Source: JAMQKA01 sp043951865 (GTDB taxonomy: Bacteria > Bacteroidota > Rhodothermia > Balneolales > Balneolaceae). Taken from it: a stretch of 64,000 nt of DNA. The position numbers were made by a program, and so were the translations under genes. The stretch is from the NCBI RefSeq assembly GCF_043951865.1, contig NZ_JBINJF010000008.1:1-64000 (forward strand), in the 5' to 3' direction. Position 1 is the stretch's first letter. The number at the start of each line of letters is the position of its first letter. The notes beneath the pieces were generated by a model. That model was not told the origin of the DNA. It ran no database searches and was given only the letters and a program-made list of their open reading frames with translations. Below are positions 1 through 8,300 of this stretch, one piece after another.

Positions 1-1
1 G

Positions 2-73
2 GTGGTGTACTCTTCTCATCGGTTGGAACTCAAAGGCGAATCGCTTCGCAAAAAACAACGCTTGACCCAATGA
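2..73 (+). CDS. istB: IstB-like transposition helper ATPase, C-terminal fragment (cut by window edge)
   Basis: Only the last 23 residues are inside the window, ending at TGA 71-73. They read VVYSSHRLELKGESLRKKQR and then LTQ. The HR-(L/I)-ELKGES-(L/M)-RK ending is the characteristic tail of IstB, the AAA+ helper ATPase of IS21-family elements. The match to the family is by motif only because the P-loop lies outside the window. The repeated terminal motif at 102-152 directly downstream supports an IS21-type element whose right end lies here. Confidence 0.72.
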   Translation: MVYSSHRLELKGESLRKKQRLTQ

Positions 74-101
74 CCGTTAACCGCTAATATCGCTGATGGA
101 A

Positions 102-152
102 AGTGGCACTATATGGTCCGAAATGAGTGGCACTATATGACCGAAATAGCCA
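102..152. mobile_element. Right end of an IS21-family insertion sequence
   Basis: Two direct copies of AGTGGCACTATATG begin at 102 and 126, each followed by a form of (G)(T/A)CCGAAAT. IS21-family elements carry multiple copies of such a motif near each end for transposase binding. Read on the minus strand, the outer end would be TGGCTATTTCGGTCATATAG, so the element probably ends near 152. No target duplication can be tested because the left end is outside the window. DNA beyond the end becomes strongly AT-rich. Confidence 0.65.
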
Positions 153-171
153 TATTAAAAAATAAGATAGA

Positions 172-969
172 CTATTTAGCATCTGTAGTATCTTTGAACG
201 TGTATATATGAAGCCGTTTAAAGTCTTCATATTTCTTAACAATTACAGGTTTTTTTTCTGGATGTTTTAGAAAATAATGATCATCAGCTTTACCAATTAG
301 TTTCAATTTTTCATCTGGATAATCACCTTTCAAATCAGATGGTAAAACATACCTATATTCAGAATTATCATAGAAATAAATGACATCAAGTAAAGCTTTT
401 GAAATAGTAAGAATTGATGTTATTAAAACAAGAGATATGCAGATTTTTTTAAAAGAGAATTGAGAGGGATTTAGAGTAACTCTCTCTGAGTTAGAAGCAA
501 ATAAATAAACTCCCATAAATAGGAATATGGCAAAGGCTTCTTTAACAAGTATATTTAATTTCTCATCCTGAAAAATTAAATCAACCGAATAAAAATTAAA
601 TAAATACCAGATTAAACCTACTACTGCTAAAAAAGGTATTCCTAAAAGTACTAATTTGAGCTTATGCTCTTGTAACGAATACTTATAGACAATTTGAGAA
701 AAAAATTTAAATATATTAGCAAGTACATAATCGTATAGCAAGATAACCGCATATCCAGAAATACATGTCAGTATTACAAATCCAATACTTTCGATTGAAT
801 ATGATATAATCGTATTAATTGATATATAGCTAAATATATTTACTTCAAAAAAAGAATAATATGTAAATAGATATAAGAAAGACAGTAAAACCAATATTCC
901 AGTTATTAAAATTGATGATATTTTAACAATTTGTATTGTGCTACTCTTGAGTGGATAATAATATTTCAT
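172..969 (-). CDS. Hypothetical multi-pass membrane protein (265 aa)
   Basis: I do not recognise this protein. It starts at an ATG (967-969) and has about five hydrophobic segments, near residues 11-35, 50-82, 105-130, 140-158 and 173-195. A polar tail of about 65 residues follows, rich in Lys and Asp. Codon use is very AT-biased (many AAA, ATA, TTA), unlike the balanced composition from 2.2 kb onward. The stop lies about 20 bp inside the IS21 end. Composition and position suggest acquired DNA. No catalytic motif is visible, so no function is proposed. Confidence 0.55.
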   Translation of the reverse strand: MKYYYPLKSSTIQIVKISSILITGILVLLSFLYLFTYYSFFEVNIFSYISINTIISYSIESIGFVILTCISGYAVILLYDYVLANIFKFFSQIVYKYSLQEHKLKLVLLGIPFLAVVGLIWYLFNFYSVDLIFQDEKLNILVKEAFAIFLFMGVYLFASNSERVTLNPSQFSFKKICISLVLITSILTISKALLDVIYFYDNSEYRYVLPSDLKGDYPDEKLKLIGKADDHYFLKHPEKKPVIVKKYEDFKRLHIYTFKDTTDAK

Positions 970-1217
970 GAAGATTTTTTACTTTGAATTCAATCAAATA
1001 TATCAAACCCAATTGATGGATCAATGGTAAACAGCCAATACCTTTTTAAGAACATTCTGAGAAAATAAACAGGGTAGGTTTCATAACTTCAGCTCATTTT
1101 AGCCCTTCGCAGTTAAAATACAAGATAAACAGTATAGAAATTTCTTTTCTTAGAACTTCAATTTTTTTAGATAGGTAAAGCACACTCTAATATTTATTAA
1201 TCAGAGGTAGACAATAA

Positions 1218-1715
1218 ATGCAAGACCAAAAAGATGAGTCTAATAAGATTAAAGAGGCTGAAAGAAAGTTTGATAAAATTTCAGAAATAATTGAAAATCT
1301 ATACATAGAGATTCATCAACTACCCAATTCGTTAACCAATTTATGCTTAGCTCTTCTTGGGTTTCATGTAGCAATGTTGTTTCAACTCAAATTAAATGAG
1401 ATAAATATAGTTTCTACTTTTTCAATCACCCCTTTATTCCTACTTGCAGGTTCAACATTAATAGGATTTTATCTCAAATATCGTTCATTCATTAATAAAC
1501 AATATCGGAAACTGATTGAGCTTAAAAGAGGAAAGAAAAAAGTGTTTAAATTGCTCAAAAAAGATGAACATATTGAACAGGTTGAAAAAGAAATATTATC
1601 TCTTGAAAATAAGTTCTACAAACTACCTGATAAATGGTATGGAATCCAATCTGGCTTATTTCTACTATCATTAATTCTAATTTCAATATATGTGATAAGA
1701 GTTCTATTCTTTTAA
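1218..1715 (+). CDS. Hypothetical small membrane protein with coiled-coil segments (165 aa)
   Basis: Not recognised. A good ribosome-binding site (AGAGGT, 1203-1208) precedes the ATG. The N-terminal 35 residues are charged and helical. Two hydrophobic stretches lie near residues 42-60 and 66-88. A Lys/Glu-rich segment (about 90-135) looks like a coiled coil, and a final hydrophobic helix (about 143-165) ends the protein. The two-plus-one helix layout with a cytoplasmic coiled coil recalls small membrane effectors found beside mobile elements, but there is no family evidence. It shares the AT-rich composition of the divergent gene at 172-969. Confidence 0.6.
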   Translation: MQDQKDESNKIKEAERKFDKISEIIENLYIEIHQLPNSLTNLCLALLGFHVAMLFQLKLNEINIVSTFSITPLFLLAGSTLIGFYLKYRSFINKQYRKLIELKRGKKKVFKLLKKDEHIEQVEKEILSLENKFYKLPDKWYGIQSGLFLLSLILISIYVIRVLFF

Positions 1716-1904
1716 TTAAGTCACCGCACAAAACTGGAAAGGAATCACAACATTAGAATATTAAACTGTGGTGAAATGGTGTGCTAAATCGGAATAATTA
1801 CTAGATTTTAAACTTGTCATTATGTTGTCCTTTCAATTTTTTTCAAATTGAAAAATCCATAAATATATGGCTAACAACTGTTTACAGTGTTAATATTTTT
1901 TTAT

Positions 1905-1950
1905 TTTAATTCCTTTTGGATCAAGCCAAAAGGAACACCACTTTTATGAA
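1905..1950 (+). repeat. Dispersed repeat B, copy B1
   Basis: The core CCTTTTGGATCAAGCCAAAA followed by GGAACACCAC recurs with small changes near 24940-24980 and 54456-54492, and inverted near 4620-4660. It lies in the gene-free stretch 1716-2236. It has no coding potential and resembles degenerate short interspersed repeats common in Bacteroidota intergenic DNA. Confidence 0.5.
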
Positions 1951-2010
1951 AATTAGCTTCATGTTTCTTGTTGGAACTTTTTTATCATCTTTAGAGATTC
2001 CCCAGAGTAA

Positions 2011-2104
2011 TTAGGTTAATCCGTGCAGATCGGCATGATCGGTTTTATCCGCGTTCTGCCAGAGTAAGGCCAAAATCCAGGATCCTGGGTTGACATACCA
2101 CTAG
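2011..2104 (+). repeat. Dispersed repeat A, copy A1
   Basis: This copy contains TTAATCCGTGCAGATC, TTATCCGCGTTCT and the end block GGTTGACATACCACTAG. The same ordered blocks occur at 42568-42742 and 60453-60618, always ending in GGTTGACATA. It occupies the second half of the 1716-2236 gap; apart from this copy and the B copy I see nothing else in that gap. Confidence 0.5.
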
Positions 2105-2236
2105 ATTTGCACCCCAATAAGCTGTACGTTTTTAAAGCAGATTCACAGGGCACAAATATCTAGTTACACCAGTTAGTCAATTACACACCAGCCTGTTGCG
2201 ATCATAGGTCATAAACACGAAAAAAAGAGGCCTTTC

Positions 2237-3001
2237 ATGCCCCACACCGACATCACCACCATCGAAGAGGTTCTTACGGAGCTGGACAATATCATTGATA
2301 CCACACTCGACGATAACAGTCCACTGGGTATTTTTGCCTGTGTCTATCGCCGTACGACAGCCAAAATTGCCAGGGGGATCGAAGAAAATCGATTCGAGAA
2401 CTCCACCCGAATGGAGCATTTTGACGTTGCGTTTGCCCGCCTGTATATCGATGCATTCTGGCGGCACAGGGATGGCGAACCGGTCTCCTTTTCGTGGGAG
2501 GTCGCTTTTGAGGCCGCAGAAAACCGGGATGCGATTATTATGCAGCACCTGCTGCTGGGGATGAACGCACATATCAACCTGGACCTGGGAATCGCCGCCT
2601 CCGAAGTGGCACCGGGCGATGAGATCTACGCCCTGGAAAGTGATTTCATGAAGGTCAACACGCTGCTGGCCGAACTGGTGGATGAGATGCAGCAGCGGAT
2701 AAGCCGGGTCTCTCCCCTCATGTTTCTGCTCGACTGGATCGGCAAGCGGAACGACGAGGCGGTAGTGAATTTCAGTATAGCAAAAGCGCGGGACTTCGCC
2801 TGGAAATTTGCCCGAAACCTGGCACAGGCCGAAGTGGAGGAACGGGACCAGCTCATCCGCCGCGTGGATGATCAGATCTCCAGCCTCGGCAACCTGGTAG
2901 CCTATCCCCCGGGATTCCTGCTGCCCCGGGTGCTCTCCCTGATCCGCTATTTTGAAGAGAAGAACATGCAAAAAGCGATTGAAGTTTTACACAGGGAATA
3001 G
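2237..3001 (+). CDS. DUF5995 family protein (254 aa)
   Basis: The protein is soluble, mostly helical and has no signal peptide. The central segment QHLLLGMNAHINLDLGIAAS, together with the RLYIDAF and WEVAFEAAE blocks, matches the DUF5995 family of unknown biochemical role. The conserved His, Asn and Asp residues around HINLDLG could form a metal or active site; this is inference. The start is an ATG at 2237 behind an AAAAAGAGG site. Its codon use is typical of the window's native genes, marking the return from the AT-rich left end. It stands alone, with a gap of about 200 bp before the GntP permease on the same strand. A long opposite-strand frame over it is a codon-bias shadow. Confidence 0.8.
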   Translation: MPHTDITTIEEVLTELDNIIDTTLDDNSPLGIFACVYRRTTAKIARGIEENRFENSTRMEHFDVAFARLYIDAFWRHRDGEPVSFSWEVAFEAAENRDAIIMQHLLLGMNAHINLDLGIAASEVAPGDEIYALESDFMKVNTLLAELVDEMQQRISRVSPLMFLLDWIGKRNDEAVVNFSIAKARDFAWKFARNLAQAEVEERDQLIRRVDDQISSLGNLVAYPPGFLLPRVLSLIRYFEEKNMQKAIEVLHRE

Positions 3002-3197
3002 GCAACTCTTTTGCCCGGGTGATTTTTTCCCGACGGCATATAGACAGCGAAAACGGCTCCAGCAGATTATCCACCCGGCGAATACGCGTGGGAGGGACTA
3101 ATCACCATTCTTATTACGAATCCCCATTTCCCGAGTTGTCCTTTTCCATGAGATTCTTATACTTGAAGCGGGATATTAACAAAAAGAAAGGTTGTTG

Positions 3198-4568
3198 ATG
3201 CACGGATACCTGTTGTTGGGGTTACTGATCGTCGCCGTAATTTTTATCGTACTGGGAACCGCCCGTTGGAAGCTGCATCCTTTCCTGGCGCTGCTGCTGG
3301 CTGCTTTTGGGGTGGGACTTTTTTCCGGCTTGCCGGGGTCGGAAACGGTATCGGCCATCACCGGGGGATTTGGCGGCACGCTGGGTTCGATCGGTATTGT
3401 GATTGCCGCCGGAACGATTATCGGGTCGCTGCTGGAGAAGAGCGGAAGTACGCAGGTGATCGCCGACCTGGTGATTCGCGGTATCGGCAAAGCGCGCTCG
3501 GCCCTGGCCATGAGTATTACGGGGGCGATCGTCTCTATCCCGGTATTTTGCGATTCTGGCTTTGTTATTCTCTCTCCGCTCAACCGCTCACTGGCTTCCG
3601 AGACCAAACAATCGCTGGCCACCTTTGCGGTTGCCCTCAGCATGGGATTGTACGCCACACATGTGTTTGTACCGCCCACACCCGGACCGATTGCCGCCGC
3701 GGGCACCCTGGAGGCTGATATCGGGTCCGTCATTTTGCTGGGAATTGCGGTAACAATTCCCGTGATTGTGGTCACCTATCTTTTTGCCAGGTGGATCGGG
3801 AACCGGATCTATATCGACCCGGATGCGGCCGGCACTGTTGATGCCGCTGGCGGCAAACAAGCGGTGAAACCGTCAGCGGGGGCCGGACCAAAGCCGAGTT
3901 CGACTACGGCCCTTCTGCCGATTCTTGTGCCGATGGCGCTCATCGCCCTGGGCTCGGTGGCCTCCCTGCCCTCGAACCCGTTCGGAGCGGGATGGGGCGC
4001 CGAAGCGATTAACTTCCTGGGCGATCCCAACACGGCGCTGATCATCGGGGTGTTCCTGGCCTTCCGGACGATTCATCCAACCCACCGCGATGCAAAAGTG
4101 TATGGCGACTGGGTGGGAGACGGGCTAAAAAATGCCGGCACGATCATCCTTATTACGGGAGCGGGCGGGGCGTTTGGCAGCGTGTTGCGGGCTACAGAGA
4201 TCGGTACGTTCCTCGGGGAGCTGCTTGCCAACTGGAATATCGGCATCTTCCTGCCGTTCCTTATTGCGGCAGCGCTCAAGTCGGCCCAGGGATCGTCGAC
4301 CGTGGCTATCATCACCAGCGCCTCCATCATGCTGCCGCTGCTGCCCGGGGCCGGACTGGCAGAGGGACTGGGACCGGTGCTGGTCACCCTGGCGATCGGG
4401 GCGGGGGCGATGACCGTTTCTCATGCCAATGACAGCTACTTTTGGGTGGTCAGCCAGTTTTCGGGGATGGATGTAGCACAGGCATACCGACTGCAGACCG
4501 CGGGCTCCGCCGTGGCCGGCATCACAGGCATGGCGATGGTCTTTTTGCTGAACCTGTTCCTGGGATAG
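3198..4568 (+). CDS. gntP: GntP-family gluconate:H+ symporter
   Basis: This is an inner-membrane permease of about 456 residues, the usual GntP length, with about 12-14 hydrophobic helices. Family features are the glycine-rich start of the domain (GGFGGTLGSIGIVIAAGTII), an SIPVFCDSGFVIL block, the HVFVPPTPGPIAAA signature and the C-terminal AMTVSHANDSYFWVV block. Members import gluconate or related sugar acids with protons. The ATG at 3198 is preferred over in-frame TTG codons just upstream because AAAGG at 3187-3191 is well spaced from it. No kinase or regulator of gluconate metabolism is adjacent, so the substrate cannot be set from context. Confidence 0.92.
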   Translation: MHGYLLLGLLIVAVIFIVLGTARWKLHPFLALLLAAFGVGLFSGLPGSETVSAITGGFGGTLGSIGIVIAAGTIIGSLLEKSGSTQVIADLVIRGIGKARSALAMSITGAIVSIPVFCDSGFVILSPLNRSLASETKQSLATFAVALSMGLYATHVFVPPTPGPIAAAGTLEADIGSVILLGIAVTIPVIVVTYLFARWIGNRIYIDPDAAGTVDAAGGKQAVKPSAGAGPKPSSTTALLPILVPMALIALGSVASLPSNPFGAGWGAEAINFLGDPNTALIIGVFLAFRTIHPTHRDAKVYGDWVGDGLKNAGTIILITGAGGAFGSVLRATEIGTFLGELLANWNIGIFLPFLIAAALKSAQGSSTVAIITSASIMLPLLPGAGLAEGLGPVLVTLAIGAGAMTVSHANDSYFWVVSQFSGMDVAQAYRLQTAGSAVAGITGMAMVFLLNLFLG

Positions 4569-4617
4569 GCGTTACCCGGGGTCGTTATTGCCTACAAGGC
4601 CTCTTCACAATAGTAGT

Positions 4618-4700
4618 GTTCCTTTTCGCTTGATTCAAAAGCAACCAAAAGGCGATGAATGGGACATCCCGCTGCAGCCGCCGCATTCAAGGCCAAGAAA
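4618..4700 (-). repeat. Dispersed repeat B, copy B2 (inverted)
   Basis: CTTGATTCAAAAGCAACCAAAAGG followed by CCGCATTCAAGGCCAAGAAA matches, in reverse orientation, the block at about 54390-54490. It lies in the gap of about 370 bp between gntP and the DUF3185 gene. Confidence 0.45.
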
Positions 4701-4757
4701 AGCTGATTCTACATAAAAATGGGGGGCACTGCGAGGCTGTCCAAAAAGTCAAATAAA

Positions 4758-4922
4758 AACCGCCACAAGGGGGAAAGATCCGTGTTCTCCATCCCGGCAC
4801 CCCTTCGAAATTCATTATTCCTGATTCTACATTCATCATTCCCCATCCCTTTCCGGCCTTGGACTTGTGAGCCGACCGAGACAAGTGCAGGGGAGCGCAG
4901 TTTAGTTAATTGCGGACTGATT
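4758..4922 (+). repeat. Dispersed repeat C, copy C1
   Basis: This copy runs from a GCCACAAGGGGGAAAGATCC block through CATCCCGGCACCCCTTCGAA and TTCCGGCCTTGGACTTGTGA to GCGCAGTTTAGTTAATT. A clearly related copy lies inverted at 50988-51150, with small substitutions and indels. It ends 14 bp before the stop of the convergent DUF3185 gene. A reading frame across it is not a real gene. Confidence 0.6.
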
Positions 4923-4935
4923 ATGATGCTCCATC

Positions 4936-5145
4936 TCAAATCGACCGCTCTCCACGCAGCAGTCCGACCAAGCCCCCGATTGAAGCGGCCGTTCCGCCTA
5001 CCAGCATCCAGATCGCTTTGTCGGAGCCACCACCGCCCAGCAACTGGTCGACTTCCGAACGGAAAGAATGATATTCATCATAACCAAAATAAAGCAGCAG
5101 GAGTCCGCCGACCAGCAACACTGTGGATATTATTTTTCTCATCAC
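4936..5145 (-). CDS. DUF3185-like small membrane protein (69 aa)
   Basis: The protein has an N-terminal transmembrane helix (about residues 5-22, IISTVLLVGGLLLLYFGYDE) and a second helix near 46-62 with glycine packing (GGTAASIGGLVGLL). Between them lies a polar segment with a GGGGSDK turn. The GYDEYHS-(F/L)-R-SEV pattern and the two-helix layout fit DUF3185, small inner-membrane proteins of unknown role. Start ATG at 5145. It is transcribed in the same direction as mscL but separated from it by about 190 bp. Confidence 0.75.
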   Translation of the reverse strand: MMRKIISTVLLVGGLLLLYFGYDEYHSFRSEVDQLLGGGGSDKAIWMLVGGTAASIGGLVGLLRGERSI

Positions 5146-5338
5146 CGTACCGTTTTATTACCATTCACTTGATAGCTACTAAATTCGACGTGGAACCACA
5201 AGGGAGCTTCCAAAAGCAAAGCATTCCCTTCTAAAAAAGGATCATAAAGACATACTGCTCCGCGCCCGCACAGGGCGTTTCATCCATCACTCAAATGGCG
5301 GCGTACCATATCTGCCTTTTACAATATACCGTGGGTTG

Positions 5339-5791
5339 CTAATCCACTTCCGAGGTACAATGGGGGCAGCGTGTAGCCTCGACGGGAATATCGGAAATAC
5401 AGAACGGGCATTTTTTCAGGCTGGGGACCACCGGTTCCGGCGTTTCCTGCGGACGTTTAAGCTTGTTGATATACCGGATAAGCACAAACACCGCGAAGGC
5501 GACGATCAAAAAGCCTAAAATAGTGTTAATAAAAACGCCGTAATTCAGTGTAACCGCGCCGGCCTCCTGCGCCGCAGTGATCGTCGCATAAGGGGCGGGG
5601 GCCGTTCCCTCCTTCAGGACAATAAAAAAATTAGAAAAATCGACTCCTCCAAGCAGCAGCCCCAGTGGAGGCATCATCACATCTTTTACCAGCGACTGGA
5701 CGACACCGGTAAACGCCGCCCCGATAATAATACCGACCGCCATGTCCACCACATTTCCTTTTACGGCAAACTCTTTGAACTCTTTCAGCAT
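5339..5791 (-). CDS. mscL: Large-conductance mechanosensitive channel MscL with C-terminal zinc ribbon
   Basis: MscL opens under membrane tension to release solutes during hypo-osmotic shock. The N-terminus FKEFAVKGNVVDMAVGIIIG with AAFTGVV is the conserved amphipathic helix and first pore helix. The second helix (about 84-106, NTILGFLIVAFAVFVLI) and the cytoplasmic KLKRP segment follow. Unlike E. coli MscL (about 136 aa), the tail continues into two CPxC pairs (CPFC and CPHC, about residues 131-143), a rubredoxin-like zinc ribbon seen in some MscL homologues. Start ATG at 5791. Confidence 0.95.
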   Translation of the reverse strand: MLKEFKEFAVKGNVVDMAVGIIIGAAFTGVVQSLVKDVMMPPLGLLLGGVDFSNFFIVLKEGTAPAPYATITAAQEAGAVTLNYGVFINTILGFLIVAFAVFVLIRYINKLKRPQETPEPVVPSLKKCPFCISDIPVEATRCPHCTSEVD

Positions 5792-5956
5792 AACGCTCCC
5801 TCGTTGGGTTCAGTAATTATGAACAGATCACTTGCATACTACTATTTTGTGGTCTAAAATCCTATAGACAAGTTACAAATAAAGCGCACCGGGGTTCCCG
5901 TAAACGGCGGCTTTATCACACCCAATTGAGCCATTTCCAGTGACAGGGAATCACTG

Positions 5957-6130
5957 TCAGTCCTGCGGAATAATCGCCGCAATCTGTTCAAAATCCAGGT
6001 AGAACTGTTCCATCTCGTCCCCGTTTTCGTCGTTAATCTCTATCCGGCCGATGTGGTCATTATACTCTATCGACCCCACTTCAACCCGCTCTATTACTCC
6101 GCTGTCAAATATAATTTTGTACGTTTTCAT
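5957..6130 (-). CDS. Small acidic protein (57 aa) downstream of ftsH
   Basis: An ATG at 6130, only 8 bp after the ftsH stop, opens a 57-codon frame ending at TGA 5957-5959. The product begins MKTYKIIFDSGVIERVEVGS and ends AAIIPQD. It alternates hydrophobic and charged residues as a small beta-sheet protein would, and is rich in Asp and Glu. I do not recognise a family. The tight spacing and shared strand suggest co-transcription with ftsH. Codon use matches its neighbours, which favours a real gene. A 6-bp inverted repeat (TGACAG/CTGTCA, 5941-5959) overlaps the stop and could help end the transcript. Confidence 0.65.
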   Translation of the reverse strand: MKTYKIIFDSGVIERVEVGSIEYNDHIGRIEINDENGDEMEQFYLDFEQIAAIIPQD

Positions 6131-6138
6131 ATGCGGGA

Positions 6139-8076
6139 TTACTCCTCTTCGTCGCTGACCTTCTGGTTATTTGACTTCGCTTTTACCAGGTCCTCAACCC
6201 ATTTGCCGGGAATTTCCTCTTTTTCGAGCAGCTCCTGGGCTACCTTGTCCAGTATATCCCGGTGTTCCTTGAGGGCGTTTTCCGCCTTTTTGTATGAATC
6301 TTCCAGGATCCGCCTCACCTCTTCATCGATTTCGCGGGCGGTACTGTCGCTGTACTCGCGCTGGCTGCCCATCTGCTCCCCAAGGAACACCTGTTCCCGC
6401 TGGCCGCCAAACGCCATGTGGCCGAACTTGTCGCTCATGCCCCAATCGAGCACCATCTTGCGAGCGAGCTTGGTGATCTCTTTCAGATCGTTTTCAGCTC
6501 CGCTTGTCGAGGTGTCAAAGATCAGGCTTTCTGCTGCCCGTCCTCCCATCATCACCGCCATGCGGTCCAGCATATACTTTTTCTGGTAGAGCAGTTTTTC
6601 CCTTTCCGGCAGCTGCATGGTCACGCCCATCGCTTTGCCACGCGGGATGACGGTTACTTTGTGGATCGGGTCAGCGTTGGGCATTGCTGCGGCCACGACG
6701 GCATGGCCCGCCTCGTGGTAAGCCAGCAGCGATTTCTCCTCATCCGACAACTTGATGCCGTCGCGCTTGAGGCCCATCATCACCTTGTCGCGGGCCTGGT
6801 CGATATCTTCCTGCTCTACGTGCTTGCTCTTCTTTCGGGCGGCAATCAGTGCGGCCTCGTTCAGCAGGTTCCGGAGATCCGCTCCACTGAATCCCGGGGT
6901 CGAACGAGCGATCTCCGCCAGGTCAATATCATCGCTCATCTTTTTATTCTTGGCATGAATTTTCAGGATCTCCTCGCGATGTTCCTGGGTTGGCAGGTTT
7001 ACGGTAATCTGCCGGTCGAAGCGCCCCGGCCTGAGCAGCGCTTTATCCAAAATATCAGGTCGGTTCGTAGCCGCCATCACGATTACGCCCTCGTTGGGTT
7101 CAAACCCGTCAAGCTCCGCCAGCATCTGGTTGAGCGTCTGCTCGCGTTCGTCATGTCCACCACCGAGGCCGGCCCCTCGCTTGCGCCCGATGGAGTCGAG
7201 CTCGTCAATAAAGATGATGCTGGGGGCTTTCTCCTTGGCTTTGCCAAACATATCCCGCACCCGCTTGGCGCCAACCCCGACAAACATCTCCATAAAGTCG
7301 GACCCGGTAATCGTAAAGAACGGCACGCCGGCTTCACCCGCCACCGCCCGGGCCAGCAACGTTTTACCGGTACCGGGAGGCCCCACCAGCAGCACTCCTT
7401 TGGGGACTTCTCCTCCCAGCGAGTCAAACTGCTCCGGATCTTTTAAAAATCCCACGATCTCTTTCAACTCTGTTTTGGGGCTTTCCAGTCCGGCCACATC
7501 GTCAAATGTGGTATCCACTTTTTTGGCATCCTGCAGCTTGGCTTTGCTTTTCCCGATGTTCATAAACGGTTGCCCCTGGGCGCGCATCTGCCGGAAAAAC
7601 TGCATCCCTATAAAAAAGAGGAACATCAGCGGAATACCCCAGAGGAGAATGGTCCACCAGTTGAAATCGCTTTGGGGGACAGCCGTAACTTTGACATCGT
7701 TCTCCTCCAGCATGCCCAGCAGCCGATCGTCTCCCACAGAGGGGATATAAGTCGTAAATTCCGAATAGCGGGTGGTGTCGTTTTCCGAAGACTTGAGCGC
7801 GGTTTGCTGTTTGAGCTCGCCCTGGATGCGGTCGCCCTTCATCACAACCTGATCGACATTGCCCGACTCTACCTGTGCCCGAAAAGTGCTGTAATCAATA
7901 CTCGGCGGACCACCAAAAATTCCGGTATCGCTAGAACTTAAGACCCAAAATCCGAAGAGTGCTGCGATGATAAGCCAAAAAATAATGCGCTGCTTACCAC
8001 CCGGCGTGCTGAACTGGGGAGCATTTTGGGAGGATGGTTGCTCGTTTGAAGACTGATCTTGTTCTTTATCTGCCAT
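6139..8076 (-). CDS. ftsH: ATP-dependent zinc metalloprotease FtsH
   Basis: FtsH is a membrane-anchored hexameric AAA+ protease that extracts and degrades membrane and regulatory proteins. The protein has 645 residues. It has a cytoplasmic leader, a first transmembrane helix (about 31-48), a periplasmic domain and a second helix (about 140-162). The AAA domain has Walker A GPPGTGKT (232-239), Walker B IIFIDE (about 287-292) and the second region of homology ending in RPGRFDR. The zinc protease domain has HEAGH (454-458), with the third ligand expected near the DTSTSGAENDL segment. Every key residue is intact. It is followed at 8 bp by a small acidic gene. Confidence 0.98.
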   Translation of the reverse strand: MADKEQDQSSNEQPSSQNAPQFSTPGGKQRIIFWLIIAALFGFWVLSSSDTGIFGGPPSIDYSTFRAQVESGNVDQVVMKGDRIQGELKQQTALKSSENDTTRYSEFTTYIPSVGDDRLLGMLEENDVKVTAVPQSDFNWWTILLWGIPLMFLFFIGMQFFRQMRAQGQPFMNIGKSKAKLQDAKKVDTTFDDVAGLESPKTELKEIVGFLKDPEQFDSLGGEVPKGVLLVGPPGTGKTLLARAVAGEAGVPFFTITGSDFMEMFVGVGAKRVRDMFGKAKEKAPSIIFIDELDSIGRKRGAGLGGGHDEREQTLNQMLAELDGFEPNEGVIVMAATNRPDILDKALLRPGRFDRQITVNLPTQEHREEILKIHAKNKKMSDDIDLAEIARSTPGFSGADLRNLLNEAALIAARKKSKHVEQEDIDQARDKVMMGLKRDGIKLSDEEKSLLAYHEAGHAVVAAAMPNADPIHKVTVIPRGKAMGVTMQLPEREKLLYQKKYMLDRMAVMMGGRAAESLIFDTSTSGAENDLKEITKLARKMVLDWGMSDKFGHMAFGGQREQVFLGEQMGSQREYSDSTAREIDEEVRRILEDSYKKAENALKEHRDILDKVAQELLEKEEIPGKWVEDLVKAKSNNQKVSDEEE

Positions 8077-8171
8077 AAATAGTGTTCGACTCTAAAAAGT
8101 AGTATGCATACAAAATATGTAATAGAACAACGATAATAGACCGGCTTTGCATTCCACACATGTTGTTCCAG

Positions 8172-8207
8172 AAAAAAGCCCCTGCGGTTATCCACCTACA
8201 GGGGCTT
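8172..8207 (-). terminator. Rho-independent terminator of tRNA-Lys
   Basis: AAGCCCCTG (8176-8184) pairs with CAGGGGCTT (8199-8207). Read on the minus strand the stem is followed by a run of T (complement of 8172-8177). It sits 18 bp downstream of the tRNA 3' end and ends its transcript before ftsH. Confidence 0.8.
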
Positions 8208-8224
8208 AAGAGAGAGTTAATGCT

Positions 8225-8300
8225 TGGTGAGTCGGGAGGGGATCGAACCCTCGACCCACGGCTTAAAAGGCCGTTGCTCTACCATCTGAGCTACCGACTC
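8225..8300 (-). tRNA. tRNA-Lys (anticodon TTT)
   Basis: Read on the minus strand, the acceptor GAGTCGG pairs with CCGACTC, followed by discriminator A and an encoded CCA. The anticodon stem ACGGC/GCCGT encloses the loop CTTTTAA with anticodon TTT. The T arm contains GGTTCGATCC. Total length is 76 nt including CCA. A plus-strand frame across it gives the familiar false peptide that tRNA genes produce in antisense, which should not be annotated. Confidence 0.96.

Noticed and set aside
2177..2971. Long minus-strand frame opposite the DUF5995 gene
   Set aside because: It has no family features and mirrors the codon bias of the plus-strand gene, which has a clear ribosome-binding site and conserved blocks.
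4719..5234. 171-codon frame across repeat C copy C1
   Set aside because: It runs through repetitive non-coding DNA and over the convergent DUF3185 gene; composition is not protein-like.
6418..7446. 342-codon plus-strand frame inside ftsH
   Set aside because: Fully inside a gene with every FtsH motif intact; a codon-bias shadow.
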